The notes below the pieces were generated by a model. That model saw only the letters and a program-made list of their open reading frames with translations, did not search any database and was not told the DNA's origin. Positions 49,139 to 58,462 of a stretch of DNA of 64,000 bases are shown here, one piece after another. The first letter of the stretch is position 1; every line of letters begins with the position of its first letter. Source of the DNA: an uncultured Verrucomicrobiales bacterium (lineage in GTDB: Bacteria > Verrucomicrobiota > Verrucomicrobiia > Verrucomicrobiales > DEV007); NCBI GenBank assembly GCA_943789025.1, contig CALSSN010000008.1, positions 62,001 to 126,000 on the forward strand, given 5' to 3'. A program made the position numbers and the translations under genes.

Positions 49139-50308
49139 ATGAACGATTCTCCAGAAACAGGTCCCTGCATCCTCCTCGCTCCGGACAAATTCAAAGGGTC
49201 GCTCACCGCCGCTGAGGTTCGGGAGGCCTGTGAAAAAGGTCTCAGTGGAATTTTTCCCGCCGCTACCTTCCTTCATGCCCCGGTGGCCGACGGAGGAGAA
49301 GGTACTACCGAGGCGATCATCGATGCTCGCGGCGGAAAACTGGAACAGGTCGATGTCCTCGACCCGCTTGGGCGGCCGATAACGGCCTGCTTCGCGATGG
49401 TGGAAGTGCAAGGAAAGCGGGTGGCGGTGATGGAGATGAGTGTGGCTTCGGGTTTTGAACGCGTCCTTGATGTGGTTCCTCCCGAGCCCGGGCGTGCAAG
49501 TACTTTCGGGACCGGCCAGATGATCAGGGCCGCCGCCATGCATGGGGCAGAGCAGATCCTTATCGGAATCGGGGGCAGCGCTACCAACGACGGAGGCGCT
49601 GGAATGGCCGAGGCCTTGGGGTATCGGTTTTACGACAAGGAAAACTTCATTCTTCCCGCACTTCCCGATCGCTTGGAAGAGCTCGTGCGCATCTCACCAC
49701 CTGCAACAGTCGGCACTCTGCCGGAGTTGCTCGTCGCATGCGATGTGGACAATCCTCTGCTTGGAGCGCGCGGTGCCACCCGTGTCTATGGACCCCAGAA
49801 AGGGATTCGAGAGGAAGAGCTTACACGTTTCGAAGCCCGGCTTGTGGCTATGGCCGACGCGGCGGAGACGATGGTAGAAAAACCGCTCAGGGACCTCCCG
49901 GGCGCCGGCGCCGCCGGCGGGCTCGGGTTTGGACTGATGGCATTCTGCGATGCGCAGCTTCACCCTGGTTTCGAACTCGTCGCCGAGATCACCCAACTTC
50001 GAGAGCAGATCACCGCCGCGGACCTCATCATCACAGGTGAGGGCAGTCTTGATGCCCAGACCCTGCATGGCAAAGGACCCGCTGGAGTGGCGGCCATGGC
50101 TCATGCGCAGGGAAAACCTGTCCTCGCCATCTGCGGTGTCACCGATCCCGAGGTGCCCGGCCTTAACAAAGTATTCTCTCTGATTCTTCCTCTCCGCCCG
50201 CTCGCGAGCTCCACCGAAGAGGCCATAGCCCATGCTGCAGAGCTCATCAGCCATGCTATCCGCGAATCCCAGGACTTGATCCGCCCTCTGGTCAGGGCTA
50301 GTTCCTGA
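49139..50308 (+). CDS. Glycerate kinase (GarK/GlxK type)
   Basis: The protein has 389 residues. APDKFKGSLTA, VADGGEGTTEA, GIGGSATNDGGAG and ITGEGSLDAQT are the conserved signatures of type-I glycerate kinases, which phosphorylate D-glycerate with ATP to 2-phosphoglycerate or 3-phosphoglycerate. The dehydrogenase at 13483-14451 could supply glycerate. It follows the flavoprotein and precedes fabD on the same strand with short gaps. Confidence 0.9.
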   Translation: MNDSPETGPCILLAPDKFKGSLTAAEVREACEKGLSGIFPAATFLHAPVADGGEGTTEAIIDARGGKLEQVDVLDPLGRPITACFAMVEVQGKRVAVMEMSVASGFERVLDVVPPEPGRASTFGTGQMIRAAAMHGAEQILIGIGGSATNDGGAGMAEALGYRFYDKENFILPALPDRLEELVRISPPATVGTLPELLVACDVDNPLLGARGATRVYGPQKGIREEELTRFEARLVAMADAAETMVEKPLRDLPGAGAAGGLGFGLMAFCDAQLHPGFELVAEITQLREQITAADLIITGEGSLDAQTLHGKGPAGVAAMAHAQGKPVLAICGVTDPEVPGLNKVFSLILPLRPLASSTEEAIAHAAELISHAIRESQDLIRPLVRASS

Positions 50309-50326
50309 GTCACACTATTGATTCCT

Positions 50327-51259
50327 ATGAAAATCGTCGCACTGTTCTCAGGTCAAGGCGCCCAAAAAGTGGGCATGGGCAAGGATCTTTACGAGACCTG
50401 TTCCGACGCGCGGAGCCTCATCGATGAGGCCGACAAGGCGCTCCCGTTTTCTCTCTCCCAGGTTATGTTCGAAGGACCTGAGGAAGATCTGACCAGAACA
50501 TCGCGATGCCAGCCGGCTCTCTTCGTTCACGGCCTCGCTTGCCTCGCTGCAATGCGCGCCCGCATTCCAGAATTCGAAATCTCCGCGGCAGCCGGGCTCT
50601 CGCTCGGAGAGTTCACTGCCCACGCCGCTGCGGGAAGTTTCGACTTCACCACCGGTCTCAAGCTCGTCCACCAACGCGGCGCTTTCATGGAAGAGGCCTG
50701 CGAAGCCGCCGGAGGTGCGATGGCCGCCATGATCGGGGCAGAACCAGAGGTGGTTCAAAAACTTGCGGCTGACTGCGCTATCGACGTCGCCAACTTTAAT
50801 GCCCCGGGGCAGATTGTGGTTTCTGGAAGCGAGGCCGGAGTCTCCAAAGCGGTGGCCGAGGCCAAAACTCACGGGATTCGCATGGCCAAATCCCTAGTCG
50901 TCGCCGGCGCCTACCATTCACGGCTCATGACCAGCGCGCAGGAGCAACTGCGTCCTGCACTTACCGCCGCGGACATCTCTTTGTCTGCAGTTCCCGTCTG
51001 GTGCAATGTCGACGCCCGGCCGGTCACCTCTGCCGACGACATCCGCGAGACACTTGCCCGGCAAGTCACCGGTTCCGTCAACTGGTCCGGCTCGATGCGC
51101 GGCCTCCTCGATGGCGGCGCAGATCTTTTCGTCGAGTTCGGTCCCGGACGAGTACTGGCAGGCTTGATGGGACGGATTGAAAAAGGCACATCGATTCACT
51201 CCGTCGAGGACTGTGCAAGCCTTGACGCCACAGTCGCAGCGCTTGCATCCGCTTCGTGA
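50327..51259 (+). CDS. fabD: Malonyl-CoA:ACP transacylase
   Basis: The protein has 310 residues. The oxyanion loop is FSGQGAQ, the nucleophile is in GLSLGE (S92), and the His is in AGAYHS (H196). It loads malonyl onto acyl carrier protein to start fatty acid chain extension. I start at the ATG at 50327; the frame has a TTG three codons earlier. It converges on recD2 and stands apart from any other fab genes in the window. Confidence 0.92.
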   Translation: MKIVALFSGQGAQKVGMGKDLYETCSDARSLIDEADKALPFSLSQVMFEGPEEDLTRTSRCQPALFVHGLACLAAMRARIPEFEISAAAGLSLGEFTAHAAAGSFDFTTGLKLVHQRGAFMEEACEAAGGAMAAMIGAEPEVVQKLAADCAIDVANFNAPGQIVVSGSEAGVSKAVAEAKTHGIRMAKSLVVAGAYHSRLMTSAQEQLRPALTAADISLSAVPVWCNVDARPVTSADDIRETLARQVTGSVNWSGSMRGLLDGGADLFVEFGPGRVLAGLMGRIEKGTSIHSVEDCASLDATVAALASAS

Positions 51260-51319
51260 TTCTTGATGCCATGCTGCCGCGCAGGCGCTGCCGCCCAGAG
51301 TCCACCCATCACGCATTCA

Positions 51320-53497
51320 TTATGCGTTCCACCTGCGCAAGCGCTCACGCAATCTTCCGTGACGCAGTCCGCCTGATGCGTTTTCTACCGCCATCGAGAG
51401 GGCTCGCTGCTGTCCGAGCAACACGACCAGCCGCTTCCCGCGGGTGATGCCGGTGTAAATCAAATTCCTTTGCATCATCATGTAGTGCTGGGTGCTCACC
51501 GGCATCACAACCACTGGGAACTCTGAGCCCTGGGATTTATGAATGGTGATCGCGTAAGCGAGATCAAGCTCATCCAACTCCCCTGCTTCGTAGGTCGCCC
51601 GCCGTTCGCCCTCAAAATCTACGATCACTTGGGTTGGCTCAGAGTCGATGCGGCTGATTTTTCCAATGTCCCCATTGAAGATCTCCTTGTCATAGTTGTT
51701 CCGGTTCTGGATCACTTTGTCCCTCACCCGGTAAGTCACCCCGAAGCGATCCACCTCCCAGCGCATCGGATCAGGAGGGTTCAGCGCCTCCTGGAGAAGA
51801 CCATTGAGGGCCCGCGTTCCGAGAGCATTGCGGTTCATTGGGGTCAGAACTTGCACGTCGGTAATCGGATCCACTCCGAACTTACCGGGGAGCCGATGAC
51901 CTACGACCTCAACCAAAGTCCTCCGGATATCCTCTGGTTCCTCACGCTCGAAAAAGAAAAAATCAGATTCGGCTGGGGATCTCAATTCCGGAAGCTTCCC
52001 GGCATTGATCGCGTGCGCTGCCGTCACGATCCGGCTTGCAGCCGCCTGGCGAAAAATCTCTGTCAAACGTGCAACCGGCACGACCTCACTCTCGATGATG
52101 TCCCGCAGAACCATCCCGGGACCGACCGAAGGAAGCTGGTCCGCATCTCCCACCAGAATCAGGTGACAGGCAGGAGGAAGCGCATCGAGCACGTGCGCCA
52201 TCAACCCAAGGTCGATCATGGAAGCCTCGTCCACGACGAGAAGATCGGCCTTGAGTGGGCGCTTGCGATCCCGCGCCCAGCCGACATCAGGCCGATACTC
52301 GAGCAGGCGGTGTAAGGTCTGAGCTTCCAGGCCGGTGCTCTCCGCCATCCGCCGAGCCGCCCGCCCGGTGGGCGCTGCGAGGACCGGGGAGATCGACTTG
52401 GCGCCAAGGATCTTGAGGATGCTGTTAAGGACGGTCGTTTTCCCCACGCCGGGTCCTCCTGTGATCACCAGCACCTTCTCGCAAAGTGCTGCAGTGACGG
52501 CCTCCCGCTGCCCATCCGCCAAGGCGATGCCAATTTCCCCCTGCACCCATTCGAGGGCTCTTTTGCTGTCGATCTCTGGGTAAGTGGAACCACCTGAGGA
52601 GAGCTCTTGCAGACGCTCTGCAATCATCACCTCCGCGTGGTGAAGCCATCCGAGATACACGAGTCCATCATCTGCAATCAGCTCACCTGTGATGAGCAGG
52701 CGCTCCAGTTCCGTTTCCACCAGATCGCAATTCACTCCAAGTACCTCGGAAGATTGCGCGGACAGATCCTCCCTGGGAAGACCGCTGTGGCCATCGCTGG
52801 AGCTCTGTTCCAGAACGTGCTGGATCCCCGCCCGCACACGGCGATTCGAAGCAACCGGAATGCCCAGGCTCTGGGCGATTTTGTCCGCACCTTGAAAGCC
52901 GATTCCATGAATATCCCGAGCCAGCTGGTAAGGGTCGTTTTTCAGGGTCTGCTCGGCATCTTCACCATAGGTTTTATAAATACGCAATGCCCGCCCGGTG
53001 CTGATCCCATGTTCGTAGAGGAAGACCATGATCCGATGCACCGCTTTCTGCCTCTTCCACGACTCCTTGATCTCGCGTCGGCGCTTCTTTCCTACCCCCT
53101 CGATTTCCTCTAACCGCGCACTCTGGTTCTCAATGATGTTGAAAACATCTTCCCCAAACTTTTCCACGATCTTTTTGGCGTAGGTTTTGCCGATTCCCGC
53201 AATCAGGCCACTGCCTAGAAACCGTTCGATCCCCGCCGTCGAGGTCGGCGGTCGGGTTCGAAGCGACGTCGCTTTGAACTGCCGCCCGAACTCTACGGAC
53301 TGGATCCACTCGCCTTCTGCCTCCAGCGTCTCGCCTACGGTCACCTCCGGGACATTCCCCACCACCGTCGCCGGTTCCCGACGTCCCTGCACGGCAACTT
53401 TCAGCACCGAATAGCCATTTTCCTCATTGTGGAAGGTCACGCGCTCAACGCTCCCTTCCAGAATGGATTTTTCCTGACTGTTCCTTCCGGAGCTCAC
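51320..53497 (-). CDS. recD2: RecD2-like ATP-dependent DNA helicase
   Basis: The protein has 725 residues from the GTG at 53497, the normal RecD2 length; an in-frame ATG at 53674 would add 59 unlikely residues. The N-terminal OB and HhH region (SGLIAGIGKTYA) is followed by the SF1B helicase: Walker A GGPGVGKTT, Walker B VVDEASMID, VGDADQLPSVGPG and C-terminal TIHKSQGSEFP, YTGITRGK. It unwinds DNA 5' to 3' in repair, independently of RecBC. It is divergent from trpE. Confidence 0.9.
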   Translation of the reverse strand: MSSGRNSQEKSILEGSVERVTFHNEENGYSVLKVAVQGRREPATVVGNVPEVTVGETLEAEGEWIQSVEFGRQFKATSLRTRPPTSTAGIERFLGSGLIAGIGKTYAKKIVEKFGEDVFNIIENQSARLEEIEGVGKKRRREIKESWKRQKAVHRIMVFLYEHGISTGRALRIYKTYGEDAEQTLKNDPYQLARDIHGIGFQGADKIAQSLGIPVASNRRVRAGIQHVLEQSSSDGHSGLPREDLSAQSSEVLGVNCDLVETELERLLITGELIADDGLVYLGWLHHAEVMIAERLQELSSGGSTYPEIDSKRALEWVQGEIGIALADGQREAVTAALCEKVLVITGGPGVGKTTVLNSILKILGAKSISPVLAAPTGRAARRMAESTGLEAQTLHRLLEYRPDVGWARDRKRPLKADLLVVDEASMIDLGLMAHVLDALPPACHLILVGDADQLPSVGPGMVLRDIIESEVVPVARLTEIFRQAAASRIVTAAHAINAGKLPELRSPAESDFFFFEREEPEDIRRTLVEVVGHRLPGKFGVDPITDVQVLTPMNRNALGTRALNGLLQEALNPPDPMRWEVDRFGVTYRVRDKVIQNRNNYDKEIFNGDIGKISRIDSEPTQVIVDFEGERRATYEAGELDELDLAYAITIHKSQGSEFPVVVMPVSTQHYMMMQRNLIYTGITRGKRLVVLLGQQRALSMAVENASGGLRHGRLRERLRRWNA

Positions 53498-53688
53498 ACC
53501 ACCATCATAACGAAAATTAGACGCCTGCGCGACGTCCAAACGCTGTGTCTGCAATGATTCATGCACGCGCAAAAATGACCTCGCATTTCTGGACGGTGCA
53601 ATCCGAGGTTCTCGTCTGCCGATCCCTCTGCTCCACAGGTTGCGGGTAGCTTCGTTCAGGTGCAGCTTCCGCAACCTGACTAGCTCCC

Positions 53689-55209
53689 GTGACCCAGCTC
53701 CATCTCAATCTCAATCTCAGCCCAGAGGCCTTCGCCGAGCGTGCCTCGCAAGCGCATGCCAACCTCGTGCCGCTCTTCACTGAGCTCGCATCCGACTTTG
53801 AGACCCCACTCTCCGCTTACCTGAAGCTTGCTGATGAGACGCCAGCTTTCCTTCTCGAGTCTGCGGAACTCAATGACCATGCAGGCCGTTACTCGTTTCT
53901 CGGGACCGACCCCTCCGCGATGATCACCGCGCGTGGGAACGAGGTCACCATCACCGACTCCTCCGGCCAGTCAGTCATTTCCAGCGCCGATCCACTGCGC
54001 GTTCTTGAGGACTACATGGCACAATTCATCCCCGCCGAGGAACCCGGGCTTCCTGTCTTCCATGGTGGTGCCGTCGGCTACCTCAGCTACGACATGGTGC
54101 GCTTTTTTGAATCCACCATCCCCGCCCCGCCTCCTGATCAGATCGGCGCACCGGAGATGACTTACATGATCGCCGATACGGTCGTTATTTTTGACCACCG
54201 CTTTCGCAAGATTCAGATCGTGGCTAACGCGCACATCCCCGAAGGGGAAGATCCGCTTGCTGTTTACCAAACAGCTGCTGACAAGCTCACGGGCATCATC
54301 GAGCGTCTCAGCCAGCCCCTTGCTACCAGTCCGCTGGAAGCATTTCATCGCCCACCTGATACTTCCGTGCTCGAGGGAGCCACCAGCAATACCACTCAGG
54401 CGGAATACGAAGAGATGGTGCGACGGGCCAAGGAATACATTGTCGCCGGAGACATTTTTCAGGTCGTTCCCTCCCAGCGCTTTGAAGTGCCCTTTGAGGC
54501 GGATCCGCTTCATCTTTACCGTGCCCTCCGCCATGTGAACCCTTCCCCATACATGTTCTTTCTCAAACTCCCTGACGACCTGAACATCGTCGGAAGTTCC
54601 CCGGAAGTGCACGTTCGCGCCATCAACGAAAAAATCGAGATCCGTCCGATCGCCGGGACGCGCTGGAGAGGCGCCACCCCGGAGGAAGACGATGCTCTGG
54701 CAGAGGAGCTGCTCAATGACCCGAAAGAACGTGCTGAGCACGTCATGCTCGTCGATCTTGCCCGCAATGATGTCGGGCGTGCCTCGGAGTTCGCCTCGGT
54801 GGTGGTGGACGATTTTATGATTGTCGAGCGCTATTCCCACGTCATGCATATCGTTTCGAACGTTTCGGGAAAGCTCGCAGAGGGGCGAAGTTCCTATGAT
54901 GTCATGCGGGCAACTTTTCCTGCCGGCACCGTCTCCGGATCCCCCAAGGTCCGCGCCATGCAGATCATCAACGAACTCGAGACATCCAAGCGTGGCGTTT
55001 ACGCCGGAGCAGTAGGCTACTTCGGATTCGACGGCAGCCTCGATAGCTCGATCGCCCTGCGCACCTGTGTGGTCAAAGACGGTGTCGCTTACATTCAGGC
55101 TGGTGCCGGCGTCGTCGCCGATTCTGACCCGACCTACGAGTACAACGAAACCTGTAACAAGGCTGCCGGAATGCTGCGCGCCATCCACCGTGCCAAGGAA
55201 CTTTCCTGA
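53689..55209 (+). CDS. trpE: Anthranilate synthase component I
   Basis: The protein has 506 residues and starts with GTG. The chorismate-binding domain has PIAGTRWRG, LLNDPKERAEHVMLVDLARND and the C-terminal AGAGVVADSDP. The enzyme makes anthranilate from chorismate with TrpG-supplied ammonia. trpG follows after about 33 bp. I saw no trp leader peptide or attenuator in the upstream gap of about 190 bp. Confidence 0.93.
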   Translation: MTQLHLNLNLSPEAFAERASQAHANLVPLFTELASDFETPLSAYLKLADETPAFLLESAELNDHAGRYSFLGTDPSAMITARGNEVTITDSSGQSVISSADPLRVLEDYMAQFIPAEEPGLPVFHGGAVGYLSYDMVRFFESTIPAPPPDQIGAPEMTYMIADTVVIFDHRFRKIQIVANAHIPEGEDPLAVYQTAADKLTGIIERLSQPLATSPLEAFHRPPDTSVLEGATSNTTQAEYEEMVRRAKEYIVAGDIFQVVPSQRFEVPFEADPLHLYRALRHVNPSPYMFFLKLPDDLNIVGSSPEVHVRAINEKIEIRPIAGTRWRGATPEEDDALAEELLNDPKERAEHVMLVDLARNDVGRASEFASVVVDDFMIVERYSHVMHIVSNVSGKLAEGRSSYDVMRATFPAGTVSGSPKVRAMQIINELETSKRGVYAGAVGYFGFDGSLDSSIALRTCVVKDGVAYIQAGAGVVADSDPTYEYNETCNKAAGMLRAIHRAKELS

Positions 55210-55242
55210 ACCACCCTTCTTCCAACAACCCTTTCTCCTCCG

Positions 55243-55806
55243 ATGCTTCTTATCATCGACAACTACGACTCCTTCACCTACAACCTCGTCCAGTATTTCG
55301 GCGAGCTCGGGGCCGAGATGGAGATCTACCGCAACGACGAAATTACGGTCAATGAGATCTCCCAGCGCAATCCGGAGCGCATCTGTATCAGTCCTGGTCC
55401 GTGCAGTCCTGACGAGGCCGGAATCAGCTGCGCCGTCATCGAAGAGTTTGCTGCACGCCTCCCGATTCTTGGAGTCTGCCTCGGCCATCAGTGCATTGGC
55501 CAGGTCTTCGGAGGAAGCATTGTTCGCGCCCCACGTCTCATGCATGGAAAAACCTCTCCCATTTTTCATGATGGAAAAGATGTCTTCGTAGGAATGGAGA
55601 ACCCGTTTGAGGCCACCCGCTACCACTCGCTTGTCATCGATCCTCCAAGCGTCCCCGATTGCCTGGAAGTCTGCGCCAACACAGCGGAAGAAGAAATCAT
55701 GGGAGTGCGACACCGTGAATATCAGGTGCACGGGGTGCAGTTTCATCCGGAGTCAATTCTCACCTCGTCCGGCAAGCAACTGGTTCGAAATTTTCTTGAG
55801 ATTTAA
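55243..55806 (+). CDS. trpG: Anthranilate/aminodeoxychorismate synthase glutamine amidotransferase
   Basis: The protein has 187 residues. The class I glutamine amidotransferase triad is present: C79 (GVCLGHQ), H168 and E170 (VQFHPES). It provides ammonia for TrpE and may serve PabB as well. It lies downstream of trpE and 44 bp before the TPR-AAA+ gene. Confidence 0.92.
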   Translation: MLLIIDNYDSFTYNLVQYFGELGAEMEIYRNDEITVNEISQRNPERICISPGPCSPDEAGISCAVIEEFAARLPILGVCLGHQCIGQVFGGSIVRAPRLMHGKTSPIFHDGKDVFVGMENPFEATRYHSLVIDPPSVPDCLEVCANTAEEEIMGVRHREYQVHGVQFHPESILTSSGKQLVRNFLEI

Positions 55807-55850
55807 CTCTTGCTCAGAAATACGGCGAGGATGATGCTACATGAACACTG

Positions 55851-57260
55851 ATGCCTGATCTCGACTCTTTAAGGCAAGCAACCGAGGATTCCCCTGAGGA
55901 TATCCGGCTCATGATTCATTATGGCCACGCGCTGCTTGATGCCGACCAGGCCGACAGAGCACTCGTCGCTTTTACCCGGGTGCTGGAACTGGAGCCGAGA
56001 GATCGGGAAGCGCGTCTTGGTATTGCTCAGGCTCTTTTTCAGAAAGGCGAAGTCTCGGAGGCAGCAGTTCGGGCCGAAGCAATTTTGGCAGAGGACAGCA
56101 GCTTTGCCGGAGCTCATATTTTACTCAGCCTGCTCCACCTCGCTGAGCACGATCAGACACGAGCGATCGAAGAATACCTCTGCGCCGTGTCTGCTGACCG
56201 CTCACTTGCAGACCGGAAACTCGAGTCGGTCCTCGGTCTCGTGGGCCCCTCGTCCCAGGCATCAAAAACTATCGCTGAAGACTCGCGAGCAACGCAGGGC
56301 TCGGACCCCGAAAGCAATCATTTCTCGGGAGATTCAGGCTCTGATGATCTCCCTCCGGGGATGGAATCCGAGGAGGAGAACTTCGCCAACCCGGTCAACC
56401 CGCGTTTCTGTTTCGAAGACGTAGGGGGTCTTCAAGAAGCCAAACAAGAACTCCGACGACGCTGGATCGCGCGCCTCGAAAATCCCGGCCTCGCCAAGGC
56501 TTACAAGATTGCTCCCAACAACTGCGCTCTCCTCTATGGCCCTCCGGGATGCGGGAAAAGCATGCTCGCCGAAGCCGTCGCAGGTGAAGCCGGTTGCCGG
56601 GTCATCCATGTGGGCATTCACGAGATCCTCGACCCGTATTTCGGATCCAGTGAGCGCAATCTCTACCATCTGATGGAGGTGGCACGAGAAGAGGCTCCCA
56701 TTGTTGTTATTTTCGACCATGTCGATACCATCGCAGGTGACCGCCAGCGTCTGAGAGACAACCAGGCGAGGAACCTCGCCAATCAATTTCTCCATCAACT
56801 TCACCTTCTCTCCACCAGTACCGTTCCTGTTTTCGTTATCGGATGCACAGACTCGCCGTGGCACGTGGATCGTTCTTTCCTTCGCCCCGGCCGCTTCGGT
56901 CAGCCCATCTTTGTCGCCCCTCCCGAATACCTAGAACGCCTCGAAATTCTCGAGAAAGTTGCTTCCAGTCGCCCTGTTGAGGACCTCAACATCGAAGACC
57001 TTGCGGCGTCCACCCGTGGGTTCAGCGGCGCCGACCTGAAAGCGATTTTTGAACTCGCCAGCGAGAAAGCCCTCGGCACGGCAGCAACAGAAAATGCTTT
57101 TCATCTCCTCGGAGACGAGGCCCTCAAAGAGGCCGTGCAAGGCATCACCTCCTCGACCAATGCTTGGTTCAAGCTGGCTCAAAAAAGCATGCCGAAAGTC
57201 CGAGGAGACGAAGCATTCTCTGCTATCCGACAGGCGGTGACCGATAACAGGAAGGCTTGA
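55851..57260 (+). CDS. TPR-AAA+ ATPase with altered Walker B and sensor 1
   Basis: The protein has 469 residues. TPR-like repeats (about 16-125) and an acidic low-complexity linker (about 130-185) precede an AAA domain of the FtsH/Vps4/Ycf46 class. Walker A is GPPGCGKS (230-237) and the pore-loop region DPYFGSSERN is present. Walker B reads VVIFDHVD, so the catalytic Glu is His290, and the sensor-1 Asn appears as Asp in GCTDSP. The RPGRFG arginine-finger region is kept. It probably binds but hydrolyses ATP poorly or differently. It could be co-transcribed with trpEG and rlmH. Confidence 0.82.
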   Translation: MPDLDSLRQATEDSPEDIRLMIHYGHALLDADQADRALVAFTRVLELEPRDREARLGIAQALFQKGEVSEAAVRAEAILAEDSSFAGAHILLSLLHLAEHDQTRAIEEYLCAVSADRSLADRKLESVLGLVGPSSQASKTIAEDSRATQGSDPESNHFSGDSGSDDLPPGMESEEENFANPVNPRFCFEDVGGLQEAKQELRRRWIARLENPGLAKAYKIAPNNCALLYGPPGCGKSMLAEAVAGEAGCRVIHVGIHEILDPYFGSSERNLYHLMEVAREEAPIVVIFDHVDTIAGDRQRLRDNQARNLANQFLHQLHLLSTSTVPVFVIGCTDSPWHVDRSFLRPGRFGQPIFVAPPEYLERLEILEKVASSRPVEDLNIEDLAASTRGFSGADLKAIFELASEKALGTAATENAFHLLGDEALKEAVQGITSSTNAWFKLAQKSMPKVRGDEAFSAIRQAVTDNRKA

Positions 57261-57300
57261 AAGGCCCCAGCTGGATGCACTGGCGGAAGGCAAAAACGGG

Positions 57301-57750
57301 ATGAAATGGCGTATTATAACCGTCGGGAAACCTGCGCTCCGCTACGCCCAGCTTGGCACGGATGAATACCTGAAACGTCTCCGTCGCCATACCCGGATCG
57401 ATTTGAATCATCTCAAGGCGGGACCTGAACCACGGCTCTCGGCACAACTTGATGAGGTCGCGGGAGAAAAATCGCTGCGGATCGTACTCGACGAAAGCGG
57501 TCGGACCGACCTTGACACGGAAGGTCTCGCAGGGTGGCTCAATGATGTGGAGCTGCATCGCGCCTCGAGCGAAATTTCGGTCCTCATCGGAGGAGCAGAC
57601 GGTCACAGCGCAAAGACGCGGAACTCTGCTGATCTGCTGCTCGCACTTTCGCCATTCACCCTCCAGCACGAACTCGCCCTGGTGGTCTTTCTTGAGCAAC
57701 TTTATCGCCTCTATACCCTGAAGGCTGGTGCGCCATATCACCGGCCGTAG
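57301..57750 (+). CDS. rlmH: 23S rRNA (pseudouridine1915-N3)-methyltransferase RlmH
   Basis: The protein has 149 residues, the usual size. The SPOUT knot signature is VLIGGADGH, followed by HELALVVFLEQLYRLYTL and the C-terminal PYHRP. It methylates helix 69 of 23S rRNA. The gene starts 40 bp after the AAA+ gene and converges on the exonuclease gene. Confidence 0.93.
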   Translation: MKWRIITVGKPALRYAQLGTDEYLKRLRRHTRIDLNHLKAGPEPRLSAQLDEVAGEKSLRIVLDESGRTDLDTEGLAGWLNDVELHRASSEISVLIGGADGHSAKTRNSADLLLALSPFTLQHELALVVFLEQLYRLYTLKAGAPYHRP

Positions 57751-57791
57751 CCAGACGTTTAGCCTGGCTCGGCTCGGTTGCTTGTTACGAT

Positions 57792-58448
57792 CTATCCGGA
57801 AACCACGCCCATCTCGCGAAGGCCGGACAGAGGGAGATCCCAAAGACCAAGCGAGGAGATCACTGAGCGCAGAAGTAGAAGACAGGCGACGGTATCAAAG
57901 AGGGCATCGTGCCATTCCATACCTTCCTCGACCTCTGCGCAAAGAGCCGATGCTTCATCAATCACTCCCAGCGCGGCACAACAACTCGCCAGAGAATAGT
58001 CCGAGAGTCCCGGAAGCGTCCGTCGTGCCAGCACGAGTGTGTCGAGCCACGGAGCGAAACCGTGCATAGGAAAAGCACGCAGAAACTTTTTCTCAGTGCC
58101 AACTCCATGGGCCACCACCACCCTCCCGCCGAGACGCAGGTTCAATTCGGGCCAGATGTCTCTGAGAGGAGGCGCGTTGATGAGGTCATTTGGTCCGATT
58201 CCGTGAACCTCACCGGCCCTCCAGACTACTTCCTTGGTCGGCGCCAGATAACTGCGAAAAAGACAATCCACTTTTTCGGGATCACCTCCATCAAAGACTC
58301 CAAGGCCAACCTGAATCGCCTCCTCCGTGCTCCCTTGCTCTGTACCAGCTGATTCGAAATCGATCCCCGCAAATTCGCAGGCAGCTAAAGAACAGTCCTC
58401 CTCGATTCTCCTCGCCAAACAATCGGTTTCCTGCTTTTCTCTGGCCAT
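57792..58448 (-). CDS. DnaQ-like 3'-5' exonuclease
   Basis: The protein has 218 residues. Exo I is FAGIDFES (D, E), Exo II lies in VVAHGVGTEKKFL, and Exo III is WHDALFDT (H, D). This is the DEDDh layout of epsilon-subunit-like nucleases. It lacks a polymerase-binding tail, so it may act in repair or RNA turnover rather than in Pol III. It follows the Ser/Thr kinase by 14 bp on the same strand. Confidence 0.85.
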   Translation of the reverse strand: MAREKQETDCLARRIEEDCSLAACEFAGIDFESAGTEQGSTEEAIQVGLGVFDGGDPEKVDCLFRSYLAPTKEVVWRAGEVHGIGPNDLINAPPLRDIWPELNLRLGGRVVVAHGVGTEKKFLRAFPMHGFAPWLDTLVLARRTLPGLSDYSLASCCAALGVIDEASALCAEVEEGMEWHDALFDTVACLLLLRSVISSLGLWDLPLSGLREMGVVSG

Positions 58449-58462
58449 TCTGAACTTAGATC

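Noticed and set aside
53971-55746. 591-codon frame antisense to trpE-trpG
   Set aside because: Spans two clear genes; composition (His, Asp, Val rich) is the mirror of their codon bias.
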